A DNA stretch of 64,000 bases from contig NZ_RDSR01000008.1 of NCBI RefSeq assembly GCF_003716325.1, positions 62,001 to 126,000 of the forward strand, read 5' to 3'. Source of the DNA: Cryobacterium tepidiphilum. GTDB lineage: Bacteria > Actinomycetota > Actinomycetes > Actinomycetales > Microbacteriaceae. A program made the position numbers and the translations under genes. Below the pieces are notes generated by a model that worked only from the letters and a program-made list of their open reading frames with translations, made no database searches and was not told the DNA's origin. Positions 1 through 10,821 of this stretch are shown here, one piece after another. Position 1 is the first letter of the stretch. Each line of letters starts with the position of its first letter.

Positions 1-1
1 C

Positions 2-1258
2 GAGGGCCGCCGCGCGCTCGAACTGCAGGCCCCGGGCGTCATGCAGCGCAAGAGCGTGCACGAGCCGATGCAGACCGGCATCAAGGCGATCGACGCCATG
101 ATCCCCGTCGGCCGCGGACAGCGCCAGCTCATCATCGGTGACCGCCAGACCGGCAAGACGGCCATCGCGATCGACACCATCATCAACCAGCGCGCGAACT
201 GGGAGTCGGGCGACCCGGCGAAGCAGGTGCGCTGCATCTACGTCGCGATCGGCCAGAAGGGCTCCACCATCGCCTCGGTGAAGGGCGCCCTCGAGGATGC
301 CGGAGCGATGGAGTACACCACCATCGTCGCCGCTCCCGCGTCCGACCCCGCCGGCTTCAAGTACCTTGCCCCCTACACCGGCTCGGCCATCGGCCAGCAC
401 TGGATGTACGCGGGCAAGCACGTGCTCATCGTCTTCGACGACCTGTCCAAGCAGGCCGAGGCCTACCGCGCCGTGTCGCTGCTGCTGCGCCGCCCGCCGG
501 GACGTGAGGCCTACCCCGGCGACGTCTTCTACCTGCACTCGCGCCTCCTGGAGCGTTGCGCGAAGCTCTCCGACGAACTGGGCGCCGGCTCGATGACGGG
601 CCTGCCCATCATCGAGACCAAGGCGAACGACGTTTCCGCTTACATCCCGACCAACGTGATCTCGATCACCGACGGCCAGATCTTCCTCCAGTCCGACCTC
701 TTCAACGCCAACCAGCGCCCAGCGGTCGACGTCGGAATCTCGGTGTCCCGCGTCGGCGGCGACGCCCAGGTGAAGTCCATCAAGAAGGTCTCCGGCACGC
801 TCAAGCTCGAGCTGGCCCAGTACCGCTCGCTCGAGGCGTTCGCGATGTTCGCGTCGGACCTCGACCCGGCCAGCCGTCGCCAGCTTGCCCGTGGCGCCCG
901 GCTCACGGAGCTCCTCAAGCAGCCTCAGTACTCGCCGTACCCGGTCGAGGACCAGGTCGTCTCGATCTGGGCCGGAACCAACGGCAAGCTCGACGAGGTG
1001 CCGGTGGAGGACGTGCTGCGTTTCGAGCGGGAACTGCTCGACTACCTGGGCCGCCACACCGACATCCTCACGACGCTGCGCGAGACCAACGTGCTGACCG
1101 ACGAGGTCGTCACCGCCCTCGACGGCGCCGTCGACACCTTCAAGCTGGAGTTCCAGACGGGCGCCGGCAAGCCGCTCGCCTCGGTCGGCCACGAGGAGTT
1201 CGCTCCCATCGACGCCGCCGACGTGAGCCAGGAGAAGATTGTGAAGCACAAGCGCTGA
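2..1258 (+). CDS. atpA: F1F0 ATP synthase subunit alpha, 5' end cut by window
   Basis: Alpha subunit of the F1 catalytic head, the regulatory nucleotide-binding partner of beta in the membrane-bound ATP synthase. The reading frame is open from base 2, so about 418 residues of a protein usually near 540 are present; the N-terminal beta-barrel and the start lie outside the window. The P-loop GDRQTGKT is visible near the start of the fragment, followed by the conserved helical C-terminal domain. It is the first visible gene of the order atpA-atpG-atpD-atpC, with 63 nt to atpG that contain an AGGAG ribosome site just before the next ATG. Identity is certain. Confidence 0.98.
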   Translation, partial: EGRRALELQAPGVMQRKSVHEPMQTGIKAIDAMIPVGRGQRQLIIGDRQTGKTAIAIDTIINQRANWESGDPAKQVRCIYVAIGQKGSTIASVKGALEDAGAMEYTTIVAAPASDPAGFKYLAPYTGSAIGQHWMYAGKHVLIVFDDLSKQAEAYRAVSLLLRRPPGREAYPGDVFYLHSRLLERCAKLSDELGAGSMTGLPIIETKANDVSAYIPTNVISITDGQIFLQSDLFNANQRPAVDVGISVSRVGGDAQVKSIKKVSGTLKLELAQYRSLEAFAMFASDLDPASRRQLARGARLTELLKQPQYSPYPVEDQVVSIWAGTNGKLDEVPVEDVLRFERELLDYLGRHTDILTTLRETNVLTDEVVTALDGAVDTFKLEFQTGAGKPLASVGHEEFAPIDAADVSQEKIVKHKR

Positions 1259-1321
1259 TCCTGCCGATCACCGCTTGATTCCACACACGACCACACTGCA
1301 ACCAGGAAGCACAGGAGACAC

Positions 1322-3705
<2,384 letters not shown>

Positions 3706-3707
3706 GC

Positions 3708-3971
3708 ATGGCCGCGCCTCTCAACGTCAGCGTCGTCTCGGCGGATCACGAAGTGTGGTCCGGCGAGGCGACGCAGGTGATCGCCCGCACGACCGAAGGC
3801 GAAATCGGCATCCTCGCCGGGCACGAGCCGATGCTGGCTATCCTCGGTGCCGGCGAGGTCCGGGTCACGCTCCCGGGCGGCGACAAGGTGCATGCACACG
3901 CAGCCGACGGGTTCCTGTCGGTCGACAACAACCTCGTCATGGTCGTCGCCAGTAAAGCGGAGCTCGTCTAG
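3708..3971 (+). CDS. atpC: F1F0 ATP synthase subunit epsilon, short form
   Basis: Epsilon subunit, 87 residues, linking the gamma shaft to the c-ring. Only the N-terminal beta-sandwich (starting MAAPLNVSVVSADHEVWSGE) is present. The C-terminal helical hairpin that inhibits the enzyme in E. coli is missing, as is common in actinobacteria. The ATG at 3708, 2 nt after the atpD stop, is preferred over an upstream in-frame ATG at 3675 that would overlap atpD. It closes the visible operon. Confidence 0.95.
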   Translation: MAAPLNVSVVSADHEVWSGEATQVIARTTEGEIGILAGHEPMLAILGAGEVRVTLPGGDKVHAHAADGFLSVDNNLVMVVASKAELV

Positions 3972-3976
3972 GCGCT

Positions 3977-4744
3977 GTGCTGTTCCTGCTTCCGCCGTCG
4001 GAGACCAAGCGCGACGGCGGCGTCGGTGCATCGCTTGAACTCGGTACCCTCGCCTTCCCGAGCCTGACCGACGCGCGGCGTGAAGCCCTGGACGCTGTCA
4101 CCACGCTCGCGGGCGACCAGGAGCGGAGCATGTCCGTCCTCCGACTCAGCCCGAAGCAGGCCGGCGAGGTGGAACGCAACCGCACGGTGCTCACCTCGCC
4201 GACCATGGCGGCCGTCGACCGTTACACCGGCGTGCTCTACGACGCGATGTCGGCCGAGACGCTCGACGCCGACGCGCGCGCGTTCGCCCACCGGAACGTT
4301 CTGGTGCACTCCGCCCTGTTCGGGCTGGTCCGTGCGCTCGACGCGGTTCCCGCATACCGCTTGTCCCATTCGTCGCGGTTGCCGGGCCTGATGCTCGGGA
4401 AACTCTGGCGGCAGCCCGTCGTCGACGTGCTCATGGCACTGGATGGGCCGATCCTCGATCTCCGGTCCGAGGCGTACGCCGCACTCGGCCCTGCTCCGGC
4501 AGGCTCCCGCACCCGGTATCTCCGCGTCGTCGCCGAAGACGGCGACGGCCACAAAAGGGCACTGAACCACTTCAACAAGAAGTCCAAAGGCCAGTTCACC
4601 CGCGCCTTCGCCGCCGGCCGGCCGGACGTGGGAACCATGGACGAGCTCTGCGACTGGGCTCATTCCGCCGGTTTCCGGCTGCTCCCCGGCGCCCCGGGCG
4701 AGCTTCATCTCGTCGTCAGCGAAGTCGTGGCGTCCCGCTCCTGA
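3977..4744 (+). CDS. yaaA: YaaA family peroxide-stress protein (DUF328)
   Basis: 255-residue protein beginning with the family signature LFLLPPSETKR. YaaA proteins bind DNA and lower intracellular iron and oxidative damage under peroxide stress in E. coli; the biochemical activity is not fully defined. The late segment NHFNKKSKGQFTRAF matches the conserved H-F-NKxxKG region of the family. The start is a GTG five nt after atpC, so it is probably read through from the ATP synthase operon. It is convergent with the next gene. Confidence 0.88.
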   Translation: MLFLLPPSETKRDGGVGASLELGTLAFPSLTDARREALDAVTTLAGDQERSMSVLRLSPKQAGEVERNRTVLTSPTMAAVDRYTGVLYDAMSAETLDADARAFAHRNVLVHSALFGLVRALDAVPAYRLSHSSRLPGLMLGKLWRQPVVDVLMALDGPILDLRSEAYAALGPAPAGSRTRYLRVVAEDGDGHKRALNHFNKKSKGQFTRAFAAGRPDVGTMDELCDWAHSAGFRLLPGAPGELHLVVSEVVASRS

Positions 4745-4786
4745 CCCCGCGCCGCAGCCGGCGCCCGACGGGCATCCGCGGGTCAG
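4741..4786. terminator. Candidate bidirectional terminator hairpin
   Basis: Imperfect inverted repeat (ctgaccccgcg against cgcgggtcag) overlapping both stop codons of the convergent genes yaaA and ogt, with a further GC-rich hairpin inside. No T-tract follows, so intrinsic termination is only suggested. Confidence 0.3.
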
Positions 4787-5283
4787 ACGGTGTGCGGGAT
4801 GCCCTCATGGGCGAGGAGCCACACCTTCGTGGGTACGCCCTCACCGGCGCTGTACCCGGTGATGCGCCCGTTCGCCGCGAGCACGCGGTGACACCCGATC
4901 AGCAGGGGCAGGGGATTGGCCCCGACCGCGCCCCCGACGGCGCGGCCGGAACCAGGCTTGCCGATCTCCTGCCCGAGCTGTCCGTACGACGTCACGTCGC
5001 CGAACCGGAGCGCGGCCAGGCGATCCCAGACGCTCTGCTGGAACGAGGTGCCAGACACGTACCGGACCGGAAGGTCGAAGTCCTGCCGCGTGCCCGCGAA
5101 ATACTCCGTCAGCTGCTCCCGCGCGCGCTCCAGCAGGGGAGAGGGGCGTTCGGGCTCGTCGTCGAACGGCAGGCGGCCGCTCCGCTCGATGGTAAGCGAG
5201 AGGATGTGCTCCGCGTCGGCGGTGAGTTCCAGGCGTCCGATGGGGCTCGTGACTCGGGTCAGGAAGGGGGCTGTGCTGGTCAT
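4783..5283 (-). CDS. ogt: Methylated-DNA--protein-cysteine S-methyltransferase
   Basis: Suicidal repair protein that takes alkyl groups from O6-alkylguanine, 166 residues, the usual size of the Ogt type. The DNA-binding helix-turn-helix region (GDVTSYGQLGQEIGKPGSGRAVGGA-type) precedes the active-site stretch, which reads IGCHRV. The acceptor cysteine and the following His-Arg are present, but the residue before Cys is Gly rather than the usual Pro of PCHRV. The start lies 6 nt behind a TACAGT box, consistent with a leaderless transcript. It is convergent with yaaA. Confidence 0.93.
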   Translation of the reverse strand: MTSTAPFLTRVTSPIGRLELTADAEHILSLTIERSGRLPFDDEPERPSPLLERAREQLTEYFAGTRQDFDLPVRYVSGTSFQQSVWDRLAALRFGDVTSYGQLGQEIGKPGSGRAVGGAVGANPLPLLIGCHRVLAANGRITGYSAGEGVPTKVWLLAHEGIPHTV

Positions 5284-5289
5284 GGTTCG

Positions 5290-5295
5290 ACTGTA
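5290..5295 (-). promoter_or_regulatory. -10 box of ogt, leaderless arrangement
   Basis: TACAGT read on the minus strand, exactly 6 nt before the ogt start codon, so transcription would begin at or next to the ATG. Confidence 0.5.
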
Positions 5296-5354
5296 ACGGC
5301 GACTTCCGGTCCGGTCTCGCCGCCAGTGAAAGCGGTGGACAACCCACGGATCGG

Positions 5355-6203
5355 TCAGTGTGTGGAGGAGCCTTCCGCGGTCGCGCTGAGCAGCGCGTAC
5401 CCGCGCAGGACGGCCGCTTCCGCCATGTGTAACGGCAGGGGAGTGGAGGCAGCGAGCCGTTCCGCTACGAACTCCATCGGCTCGGAGCGGCTGAAGGACT
5501 CCGTGATCTCCTTCGCAATAATGCGCAGCGTGCCCGCTTGCGCACGGACGAAGTCACGTCGCACCGGTCGCCCGTGTCCCGGCACCACGACGGCATCCTC
5601 GCCGATGAGCGCGGCAAGGCCCTCAAGCACGCCGGGCCACCCGAACGGGAAGCATCCGGAGCCATACATGGGCGGACCCGACTCTTCGATCACATCCCCG
5701 ACGATCCAGACGTCGGCATCGGGTACATGGAGCACGAGGTCCGTGTCGGTGTGGCCGGGAGCCAGGGGAAGGAGCCGCACCTCGCGGCCGCCGATGTCAA
5801 CGGTCGTCGGGGACGACACGAGCCGCGTCGGGGGTGTCAGGTCGACCCCGCGCCAATCGTGCTCGGGCTGCGCCTGTGGGTTCGCGGCCCAGGCATTCAG
5901 CCTCGGCGACTCGTAGGCGGCGAAGTGGGCGGGAATGAGGTGGTGGCCGTAGATGGCCGCCCCGACGGCCAATCGCTGGTTGCCGAAGGTGTGATCGTAA
6001 TGGGCGTGGGTGTTCACCACCCAGCGGATGGGCTGGTCGCTGACGAGGGCCGCATCGGCCGCGATCTCCTCGGCCTCCGTCGGGTTGCACCGGGTGTCGA
6101 CGAGGAGAAGGCCGTCTGTGCCGCGCACCAGGCAGATCGAGATATCGAGCGGGTCGTACCGGCGGTGGAAGACTCCCTCGGCGATCTCGGTCCACGACGT
6201 CAT
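5355..6203 (-). CDS. MBL-fold metallo-hydrolase
   Basis: 282-residue metallo-beta-lactamase-fold hydrolase. The metal motif HxHxDH is present as HAHYDH near residues 65-70, followed by the later metal ligands in LAPGHTDTDLVLH and VPGHGRPV. This places it in the broad glyoxalase II/lactonase-like group with a two-metal site. The substrate cannot be told from sequence. No signal peptide is seen, so it is probably cytoplasmic. The start lies 6 nt behind a TAGGAT box. It diverges from the aldo/keto reductase gene across about 58 nt. Confidence 0.85.
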   Translation of the reverse strand: MTSWTEIAEGVFHRRYDPLDISICLVRGTDGLLLVDTRCNPTEAEEIAADAALVSDQPIRWVVNTHAHYDHTFGNQRLAVGAAIYGHHLIPAHFAAYESPRLNAWAANPQAQPEHDWRGVDLTPPTRLVSSPTTVDIGGREVRLLPLAPGHTDTDLVLHVPDADVWIVGDVIEESGPPMYGSGCFPFGWPGVLEGLAALIGEDAVVVPGHGRPVRRDFVRAQAGTLRIIAKEITESFSRSEPMEFVAERLAASTPLPLHMAEAAVLRGYALLSATAEGSSTH

Positions 6204-6209
6204 GAACCG

Positions 6210-6215
6210 ATCCTA
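6210..6215 (-). promoter_or_regulatory. -10 box of the MBL hydrolase gene, leaderless
   Basis: TAGGAT on the minus strand, 6 nt before the start codon at 6203. Confidence 0.5.
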
Positions 6216-6249
6216 GGGTCCGAAAGGAAGCCGGGGCGTCCTCCGGTAA

Positions 6250-6255
6250 TAGTCT
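6250..6255 (+). promoter_or_regulatory. -10 box of the aldo/keto reductase gene, leaderless
   Basis: TAGTCT, 6 nt before the ATG at 6262; no Shine-Dalgarno sequence fits in this space. Confidence 0.5.
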
Positions 6256-6261
6256 GGGGAA

Positions 6262-7224
6262 ATGGCAGACATCGACTATCGCAGGCTCGGCGACTCGGGG
6301 CTCGTGGTCTCCAGCATCGGCCTGGGGTGCAACAACTTCGGCAGGACCGGGACGGCCTCCGTCGACCAGGCCGGCACGAGCGCCGTTCTCGACGCCGCGA
6401 TCGACGCGGGAGTCACGTTCCTCGACACGGCCGACATCTACGGCGCTGAGCGCGGCCTCAGTGAGACCCTGATGGGCCACGCCCTGAAGGGCAAACGCGA
6501 GCGGGTGGTGCTCGCCAGCAAGTTCGGCATGGACATGGCCGGGTTGAACGGCCCCGATTGGGGCGCGCGTGCGTCACGGCGCTACATTCGCCTGGCCGTC
6601 GAAGGGTCGCTCCGGCGGCTGCAGACCGACTGGATCGACCTGTACCAGCTGCACCGGCCAGATCCGAACACGCCCATCGAAGAGACGCTGGCAACGCTGG
6701 ACGACCTGATCGCCGAGGGCAAGATCCGCTACATCGGACACTCCAACCTCGCTGGCTGGCAGATCGCCGAGGCGGAGTTCACGGCCCGGATACACGGTCA
6801 TCCGCGGTTCATCTCGGCGCAGAACGAGTACAGCCTGCTGGTGCGCGACGCCGAGGAGGAGGTCCTGCCCGCGGTCAACGCCTACGGGCTGGGCTTCCTG
6901 CCGTTCTTTCCGCTCTATAACGGCCTGTTCACGGGCAAGTTCACCCAGGAGGGTGGCCCCGCGGACAGCAGGATCATGTCGGTGCGCAAGCACCTGCTCG
7001 ATGATGCGCCCTGGGACGTCATCGAGGAGTTCCGCTCGTTCTGCGACGAGCGGGGGGTGAGCATGCTCGCGGCCACCGTCGCCTGGCTGCTGGCCCAGCC
7101 GGGGCTCACGAGCGTCATCGCCGGCGCCACAAGACCGGAGCAGATTGTGCAGAACGCAACTGCGGCCACGGAGTGGAAGCCGACGGCAGCTGAGGTCGCC
7201 TGGATCTCCGAACTTTTCGCATGA
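6262..7224 (+). CDS. Aldo/keto reductase
   Basis: 320-residue NADPH-dependent oxidoreductase of the AKR fold (YghZ/Tas-like, voltage-channel beta-subunit branch). The catalytic tetrad is visible: Asp and Tyr in FLDTADIYG, Lys in VVLASKFG and His in LYQLHRPD. The C-terminal cofactor-binding segment (SVIAGATRPEQI) is intact. The substrate is unknown. It has its own promoter and ends in front of a strong hairpin that separates it from the convergent small membrane gene. Confidence 0.9.
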   Translation: MADIDYRRLGDSGLVVSSIGLGCNNFGRTGTASVDQAGTSAVLDAAIDAGVTFLDTADIYGAERGLSETLMGHALKGKRERVVLASKFGMDMAGLNGPDWGARASRRYIRLAVEGSLRRLQTDWIDLYQLHRPDPNTPIEETLATLDDLIAEGKIRYIGHSNLAGWQIAEAEFTARIHGHPRFISAQNEYSLLVRDAEEEVLPAVNAYGLGFLPFFPLYNGLFTGKFTQEGGPADSRIMSVRKHLLDDAPWDVIEEFRSFCDERGVSMLAATVAWLLAQPGLTSVIAGATRPEQIVQNATAATEWKPTAAEVAWISELFA

Positions 7225-7229
7225 GGGAT

Positions 7230-7262
7230 GAGTGGCCGGCCGGTCAGCCGGCCGGGCCACTC
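7230..7262. terminator. Strong hairpin between convergent genes
   Basis: Inverted repeat with arms gagtggcc-ggccgg and ccggccgggccactc around a TCAG loop, almost perfect over 14-15 bp. A second small hairpin (cacccgaaggggtg) follows at 7263-7276. Position between the stops of the aldo/keto reductase and the 52-residue gene suggests bidirectional termination, although no long T-tract is present. Confidence 0.55.
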
Positions 7263-7283
7263 ACCCGAAGGGGTGAAGACTGA

Positions 7284-7442
7284 TCAGACGTTGCGCCGGA
7301 TGGAACGCATGATCGCGGCGATGATGCCGATGACCAGCAGGATGATTCCGATCCACAGCAACCACTTCACGGCAGAGATGAAGATGCCGAGGAAGAGCCC
7401 GATCAGTCCGATGACGATGAGTATTACTGCTAGCGATGTCAT
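7284..7442 (-). CDS. 52-residue hydrophobic membrane peptide
   Basis: Small membrane protein of 52 residues with two hydrophobic stretches (about 3-25 and 27-45) and a basic tail RSIRRNV. The WIGIILLVIGI segment resembles the DUF6131 type of small actinobacterial membrane peptides, but the assignment is tentative. The ATG at 7442 follows a TACGTT box by 7 nt, supporting a real leaderless gene. A much longer reading frame runs through it from upstream but overlaps a convincing gene on the other strand. Role unknown. Confidence 0.7.
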   Translation of the reverse strand: MTSLAVILIVIGLIGLFLGIFISAVKWLLWIGIILLVIGIIAAIMRSIRRNV

Positions 7443-7449
7443 ACCCCTG

Positions 7450-7455
7450 AACGTA
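7450..7455 (-). promoter_or_regulatory. -10 box of the 52-residue gene, leaderless
   Basis: TACGTT on the minus strand, 7 nt before the ATG at 7442. Confidence 0.4.
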
Positions 7456-7571
7456 CCCCCAGTGAGTTCACAGCGAAAGGCCGATCTTTCCACAGGCAGA
7501 AGCGCCAGGAACTTATCCACCGAATGCCGGTCCACCGGTCGCGGGAGCGGCCCGTCGGGCACGGTGGGCGC

Positions 7572-8753
7572 ATGCAGCCAACCGTCATCAAAGCCAGGCA
7601 GGCACAGGACTTCCTGGCTCTCGTCCCCCAGCTCGCGGGTTTCCTGCCCCGCAACAGCGTGGTCCTCGTCGCCTTTCGCGGCAACCGCACCTGCGGCGCA
7701 CTTCGCTTCAACCTGCCCGAGAGCGGCGTACCGCACTCCGTCTACGCCCGGGTCGCGTCGACTCTCGTCGGCACACTGTGCAAGATCGCGGGCGTGAACG
7801 CCGTCGTTCCGGTGGTGTACACGGACCAGCCCTTCCACCTGCCAGGAGGGATGCCAGCGCAGCGGTTCGCAAGGGCGCTCGTCGAGGCGGCCGAGCGCTC
7901 CGGTTTTCTCGTGCGCGACGTGCTGTGCGTGGCGTCCGACGGCTGGGGCTCCTATGACGACCCCGAGTGCCCCGCGCACGGCCGGCCCCTCTCCGACATC
8001 GCGGGTTCGGCCGTCGCCGCGCCCCCGGTGATCGGAACGATCGAGAGCCGCGCCGAGCTTCCACCCGCCAGCGGACCGCTGAAAGAGAAGGTGGCGCGGC
8101 TCTACCGGCGGTATCGACGGCTGGCCGGCGACACCCCGGCGCTGGGCGTGGCCACCGGCGATGTCATCGACGCCATCACTGCCGCTGAGGAGATGCTGGG
8201 CTGGACCGAGCAGTCCCCGGATCCGGAGGCGCTCGCCGCCATGCTCTTCCTCGTGCAGTCGCCGCCCACGCGCGATCAGGTCATGCTCCAGATCGCCTTC
8301 GGCGAGGAGATCGGCGGCGTCGCCCGCGACGTCAACCGGCGGTACGAGGCGATCCGGGAGGCGACCGGGCGAAGCTTCGACGAGATCGCCATGGCCGAGC
8401 ACGAAGCAGCGGCACGGGAACCGGGTGTCAGGACGGAAGCGGCGGACGCCGGGGCGCTCCTCGGCAGGCTCCTGACCGGCTTCTCTCGCGAGCGGCCCGA
8501 CCCGGACCGGGTGGAACGGGGCATCCGGATGCTCGCGCTCCTCGTCGCACACGCACCGCGAGCTGCCCGGCCGGCACCGCTCTGCATGCTCGCCTGGCTG
8601 TCGTGGACCCTCGGCCGCGGATCGGTCGCGGGCATCTTCATCGACCGCGTCCTCGCCATCGAGCCGGGCTACAGCATGGCGATCACCCTCGGCGTCATGT
8701 TCGACGCCGGGCACCTGCCCGAGTGGGCATGGGCGGAGCCTGAGGCCGGGTGA
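7572..8753 (+). CDS. DUF4192 domain-containing protein
   Basis: 393-residue cytoplasmic protein. Its N-terminus (FLALVPQLAGFLPRNSVVLV) and the later segment LLALVAHAPRAARPAPLCMLAWLSW-type match DUF4192, a family of unknown function found widely in actinobacteria. The conserved GRGSVAGIFIDRVLAIEPGYSM region near the C-terminus suggests helical repeats. Start chosen at the ATG of MQPTVIKA, where family similarity begins, rather than an upstream in-frame codon at 7524. No operon partner is evident; the next gene begins 76 nt later with its own ribosome site. Confidence 0.8.
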   Translation: MQPTVIKARQAQDFLALVPQLAGFLPRNSVVLVAFRGNRTCGALRFNLPESGVPHSVYARVASTLVGTLCKIAGVNAVVPVVYTDQPFHLPGGMPAQRFARALVEAAERSGFLVRDVLCVASDGWGSYDDPECPAHGRPLSDIAGSAVAAPPVIGTIESRAELPPASGPLKEKVARLYRRYRRLAGDTPALGVATGDVIDAITAAEEMLGWTEQSPDPEALAAMLFLVQSPPTRDQVMLQIAFGEEIGGVARDVNRRYEAIREATGRSFDEIAMAEHEAAAREPGVRTEAADAGALLGRLLTGFSRERPDPDRVERGIRMLALLVAHAPRAARPAPLCMLAWLSWTLGRGSVAGIFIDRVLAIEPGYSMAITLGVMFDAGHLPEWAWAEPEAG

Positions 8754-8792
8754 GCGCGCGTCCTCCCGCCGCCTGCGACGCGGAAGGACGGT

Positions 8793-8798
8793 TAGGAT
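8793..8798 (+). promoter_or_regulatory. Possible -10 box of the kinase/Ig/ATPase cluster
   Basis: TAGGAT about 31 nt upstream of the FHA gene start, leaving room for a short leader carrying GGAGAAGG. No good -35 hexamer is visible. Confidence 0.3.
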
Positions 8799-8829
8799 GG
8801 GCCACCGGTCACTGATTGGAGAAGGCGGC

Positions 8830-9861
8830 ATGGTCGACGGCAGGGTCACCCTCGCTCCGTCCGCCGGGCCGCCCCCGTGGGCGTTCGTCGTCGGCCGGGC
8901 CTTCCTGGCGGCCGTGCCCGCCGATGCGGGCGACGACATCGTGCAGGCGCTTGCGGCGTTCGCCCCGCAGCACGCGGTCGACCTGGAATCGATGGTCACC
9001 CTGCTGCCCCTAAGCGGCGACCGCGCGCTCGCGAGTTTCGCGCTCGTTGTGCCGGTACACGGATCTGAAACGGTGTCGGTGCTCGTGCGCGGCGCGTCGG
9101 CCGTGGACGTCTACTCCGTGGGGGGCTCCCGCCGCTTCGCCGCCGCCGGGGTCGCCCCGTGGCTGCTGGCCGATTTCCAGTCGGTCACCGGGGTCGTGAT
9201 CGGGGGTGCCGAGGTGGCGCCGGGACCATTGGACGCCACCGGTGTCACCTTCCGTTCCGCCGGCGACCGCGGTGACCGCCTCACCTGGTTCGTCGACTCG
9301 TCGGCGCATGAGCCGGCCGTGGACGACACCGTGCTGGTGGGGGATTCGTCCAGGCTGTCCACGGCCGGCTCCGACACGGTCGTGCGGCCCAACACGGCCA
9401 TCGGTGACACGGTGGTCCTGCCGTCCTCGCCGCCCCGCCTGGGCTCGGACCTGCCGGAGCAGGGCGAGGCGCTGCCGCGCTACGCCTTCCGGCTGGGAGC
9501 AGTCTCCTACCGCCTCGACGACTCGTACTACCTGGGGCGGCAGCCGCGGGCGCCCCGCATCCACGCGGGCGGAACGCCCACCCTCATCGCCGTTCCGTCC
9601 CCGACGCGTTCGGTGTCGGGAACGCACCTCGAGATCCGGCAGGACGGGGACGCCGTCGTCGTGACCGACCTCGGCTCGACGAACGGAACGATGCTGTTGC
9701 CGGCCGCCGGGGCGAAGGAGCGGCTGCGGCACGGAACCTCCCGCGCCGTCGTGCCCGGTACGAAGCTCGACATCGGGGACGGTAATATCGTCGAGATCCT
9801 GCCGGTGAGCGGGGACGAGCCGTCCTTGCCGCCTGCCAGTAACCGGAAGGCACAACCGTGA
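8830..9861 (+). CDS. FHA-domain protein, first gene of the cluster
   Basis: 343-residue protein. The N-terminal 200 residues have no recognised domain. A C-terminal FHA phosphothreonine-binding domain (about 240-325) carries the expected landmarks: a Gly-Arg (YLGRQP), SGTH and DLGSTNGT. It would dock a phosphorylated partner of the kinase encoded two genes downstream. The ATG at 8830 has a strong GGAGAAGG site; an upstream in-frame ATG at 8797 lacks one. The stop overlaps the next start by 4 nt (GTGA), tying it to the phosphatase gene. Confidence 0.85.
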   Translation: MVDGRVTLAPSAGPPPWAFVVGRAFLAAVPADAGDDIVQALAAFAPQHAVDLESMVTLLPLSGDRALASFALVVPVHGSETVSVLVRGASAVDVYSVGGSRRFAAAGVAPWLLADFQSVTGVVIGGAEVAPGPLDATGVTFRSAGDRGDRLTWFVDSSAHEPAVDDTVLVGDSSRLSTAGSDTVVRPNTAIGDTVVLPSSPPRLGSDLPEQGEALPRYAFRLGAVSYRLDDSYYLGRQPRAPRIHAGGTPTLIAVPSPTRSVSGTHLEIRQDGDAVVVTDLGSTNGTMLLPAAGAKERLRHGTSRAVVPGTKLDIGDGNIVEILPVSGDEPSLPPASNRKAQP

Positions 9862-10664
9862 CCCACATAGGTCAAGACTCGACCAGCTTCACGGCGAAGC
9901 CGCAGGCGGCAGAAACGACCGTCGAACTGGCGTGGGCGGCGAGGACCGACACCGGCCACCGGCGTGAGGTCAACGAGGACAGCGTGGTGTGCCGGCCCCC
10001 CGTCTTCGCCGTCGCCGACGGCATGGGCGGTCACTCGGCCGGCGACGTCGCCAGCGGAGCGGTCGTGACCCGGCTCGCCGAACTCGCCGGCGCCGAGCTC
10101 CTCGACCCGATCCCGATCGACCGCGCACTCAGCCTCTCGGTCGAGGACATGGCCCGCGGTGCCGGGGTGACCGACCTCGGCACGGGCACGACGGTGACGG
10201 GCGCGGCACTGGCGTACCTGTCGGGATCGGTGCAGTGGCTGGTGTTCAACATCGGCGATTCCCGGGTCTACCAGCTCATCTCCGGCGTGCTCGAGCAGGT
10301 CACCACCGACCACTCGGTAGTGCAGGAGATGGTGGATGCCGGTCGCATCACCCGCGAGGAAGCCGACGTGCATCCGCAGGGGAACGTGATCACCCGGGCA
10401 GTGGGATTCCACGAGCCGCCCATCCCCGACTACCGTGCACTCCCGGTGCGGCCCGGGATGCGCCTGCTCATCTGCTCCGACGGCCTCACGAAGGAACTGA
10501 CGCCGTACGGCATCCGTCATTTCATGATCTCGAACCCCGACCCGGCCGCCGCGGCCGACGCGCTGGTCGATGCGGCGCTCGGAAACGGCGGCCGCGACAA
10601 CGTGACCGTCATCGTGCTCGACGTGGTCGCCGTCGACGGGGAGCGCGCCGAAGCGGTCGAGTAG
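9858..10664 (+). CDS. PP2C-family protein phosphatase
   Basis: 268-residue cytoplasmic Ser/Thr phosphatase of the PP2C/PstP type, expected to reverse the kinase encoded next. Metal-binding aspartates lie in VNEDSV (Asp41), ADGMGG (Asp54), CSDGLTKEL and GRDNVTV, all intact. Unlike PstP it has no transmembrane segment. It starts at a GTG overlapping the FHA gene stop. A strong hairpin follows its stop codon, so expression of downstream genes may be set separately. Confidence 0.92.
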   Translation: MTHIGQDSTSFTAKPQAAETTVELAWAARTDTGHRREVNEDSVVCRPPVFAVADGMGGHSAGDVASGAVVTRLAELAGAELLDPIPIDRALSLSVEDMARGAGVTDLGTGTTVTGAALAYLSGSVQWLVFNIGDSRVYQLISGVLEQVTTDHSVVQEMVDAGRITREEADVHPQGNVITRAVGFHEPPIPDYRALPVRPGMRLLICSDGLTKELTPYGIRHFMISNPDPAAAADALVDAALGNGGRDNVTVIVLDVVAVDGERAEAVE

Positions 10665-10698
10665 CGCAGCACTGGCCCCCGAGTTGGGGGTGCTGCGC
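10664..10698 (+). terminator. Hairpin after the phosphatase gene
   Basis: Nine-bp stem gcgcagcac/gtgctgcgc continued by ccccc/ggggg around a GAGTT loop, starting on the last base of the PP2C stop codon. It may terminate or attenuate transcription between the phosphatase and the kinase. Confidence 0.45.
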
Positions 10699-10745
10699 TC
10701 CGCCGAACGCGCCACCGCGACGCCTGCTGCGCCGGAGCGGCTGCC

Positions 10746-10751
10746 TACAAT
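10746..10751 (+). promoter_or_regulatory. Candidate internal promoter -10 before the kinase gene
   Basis: TACAAT, a near-consensus -10, 70 nt upstream of the kinase ATG and downstream of the hairpin at 10664-10698. No consensus -35 is seen. It would allow the kinase and the surface genes to be transcribed without the first two genes. Confidence 0.4.
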
Positions 10752-10821
10752 TGGGAGACCATGCGGTGATGCCGTTCTCGTCCACGTCGGTGGCGAGTCA
10801 CAACCACGCGGGAGGCGGACT

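Noticed and set aside
7442..8999. Long minus-strand frame covering the DUF4192 gene and ending in the 52-residue peptide
   Set aside because: Its upstream part is Arg/Gly/Pro-rich shadow of a well-supported plus-strand gene; only the last 52 codons have protein-like hydrophobic pattern and a promoter.
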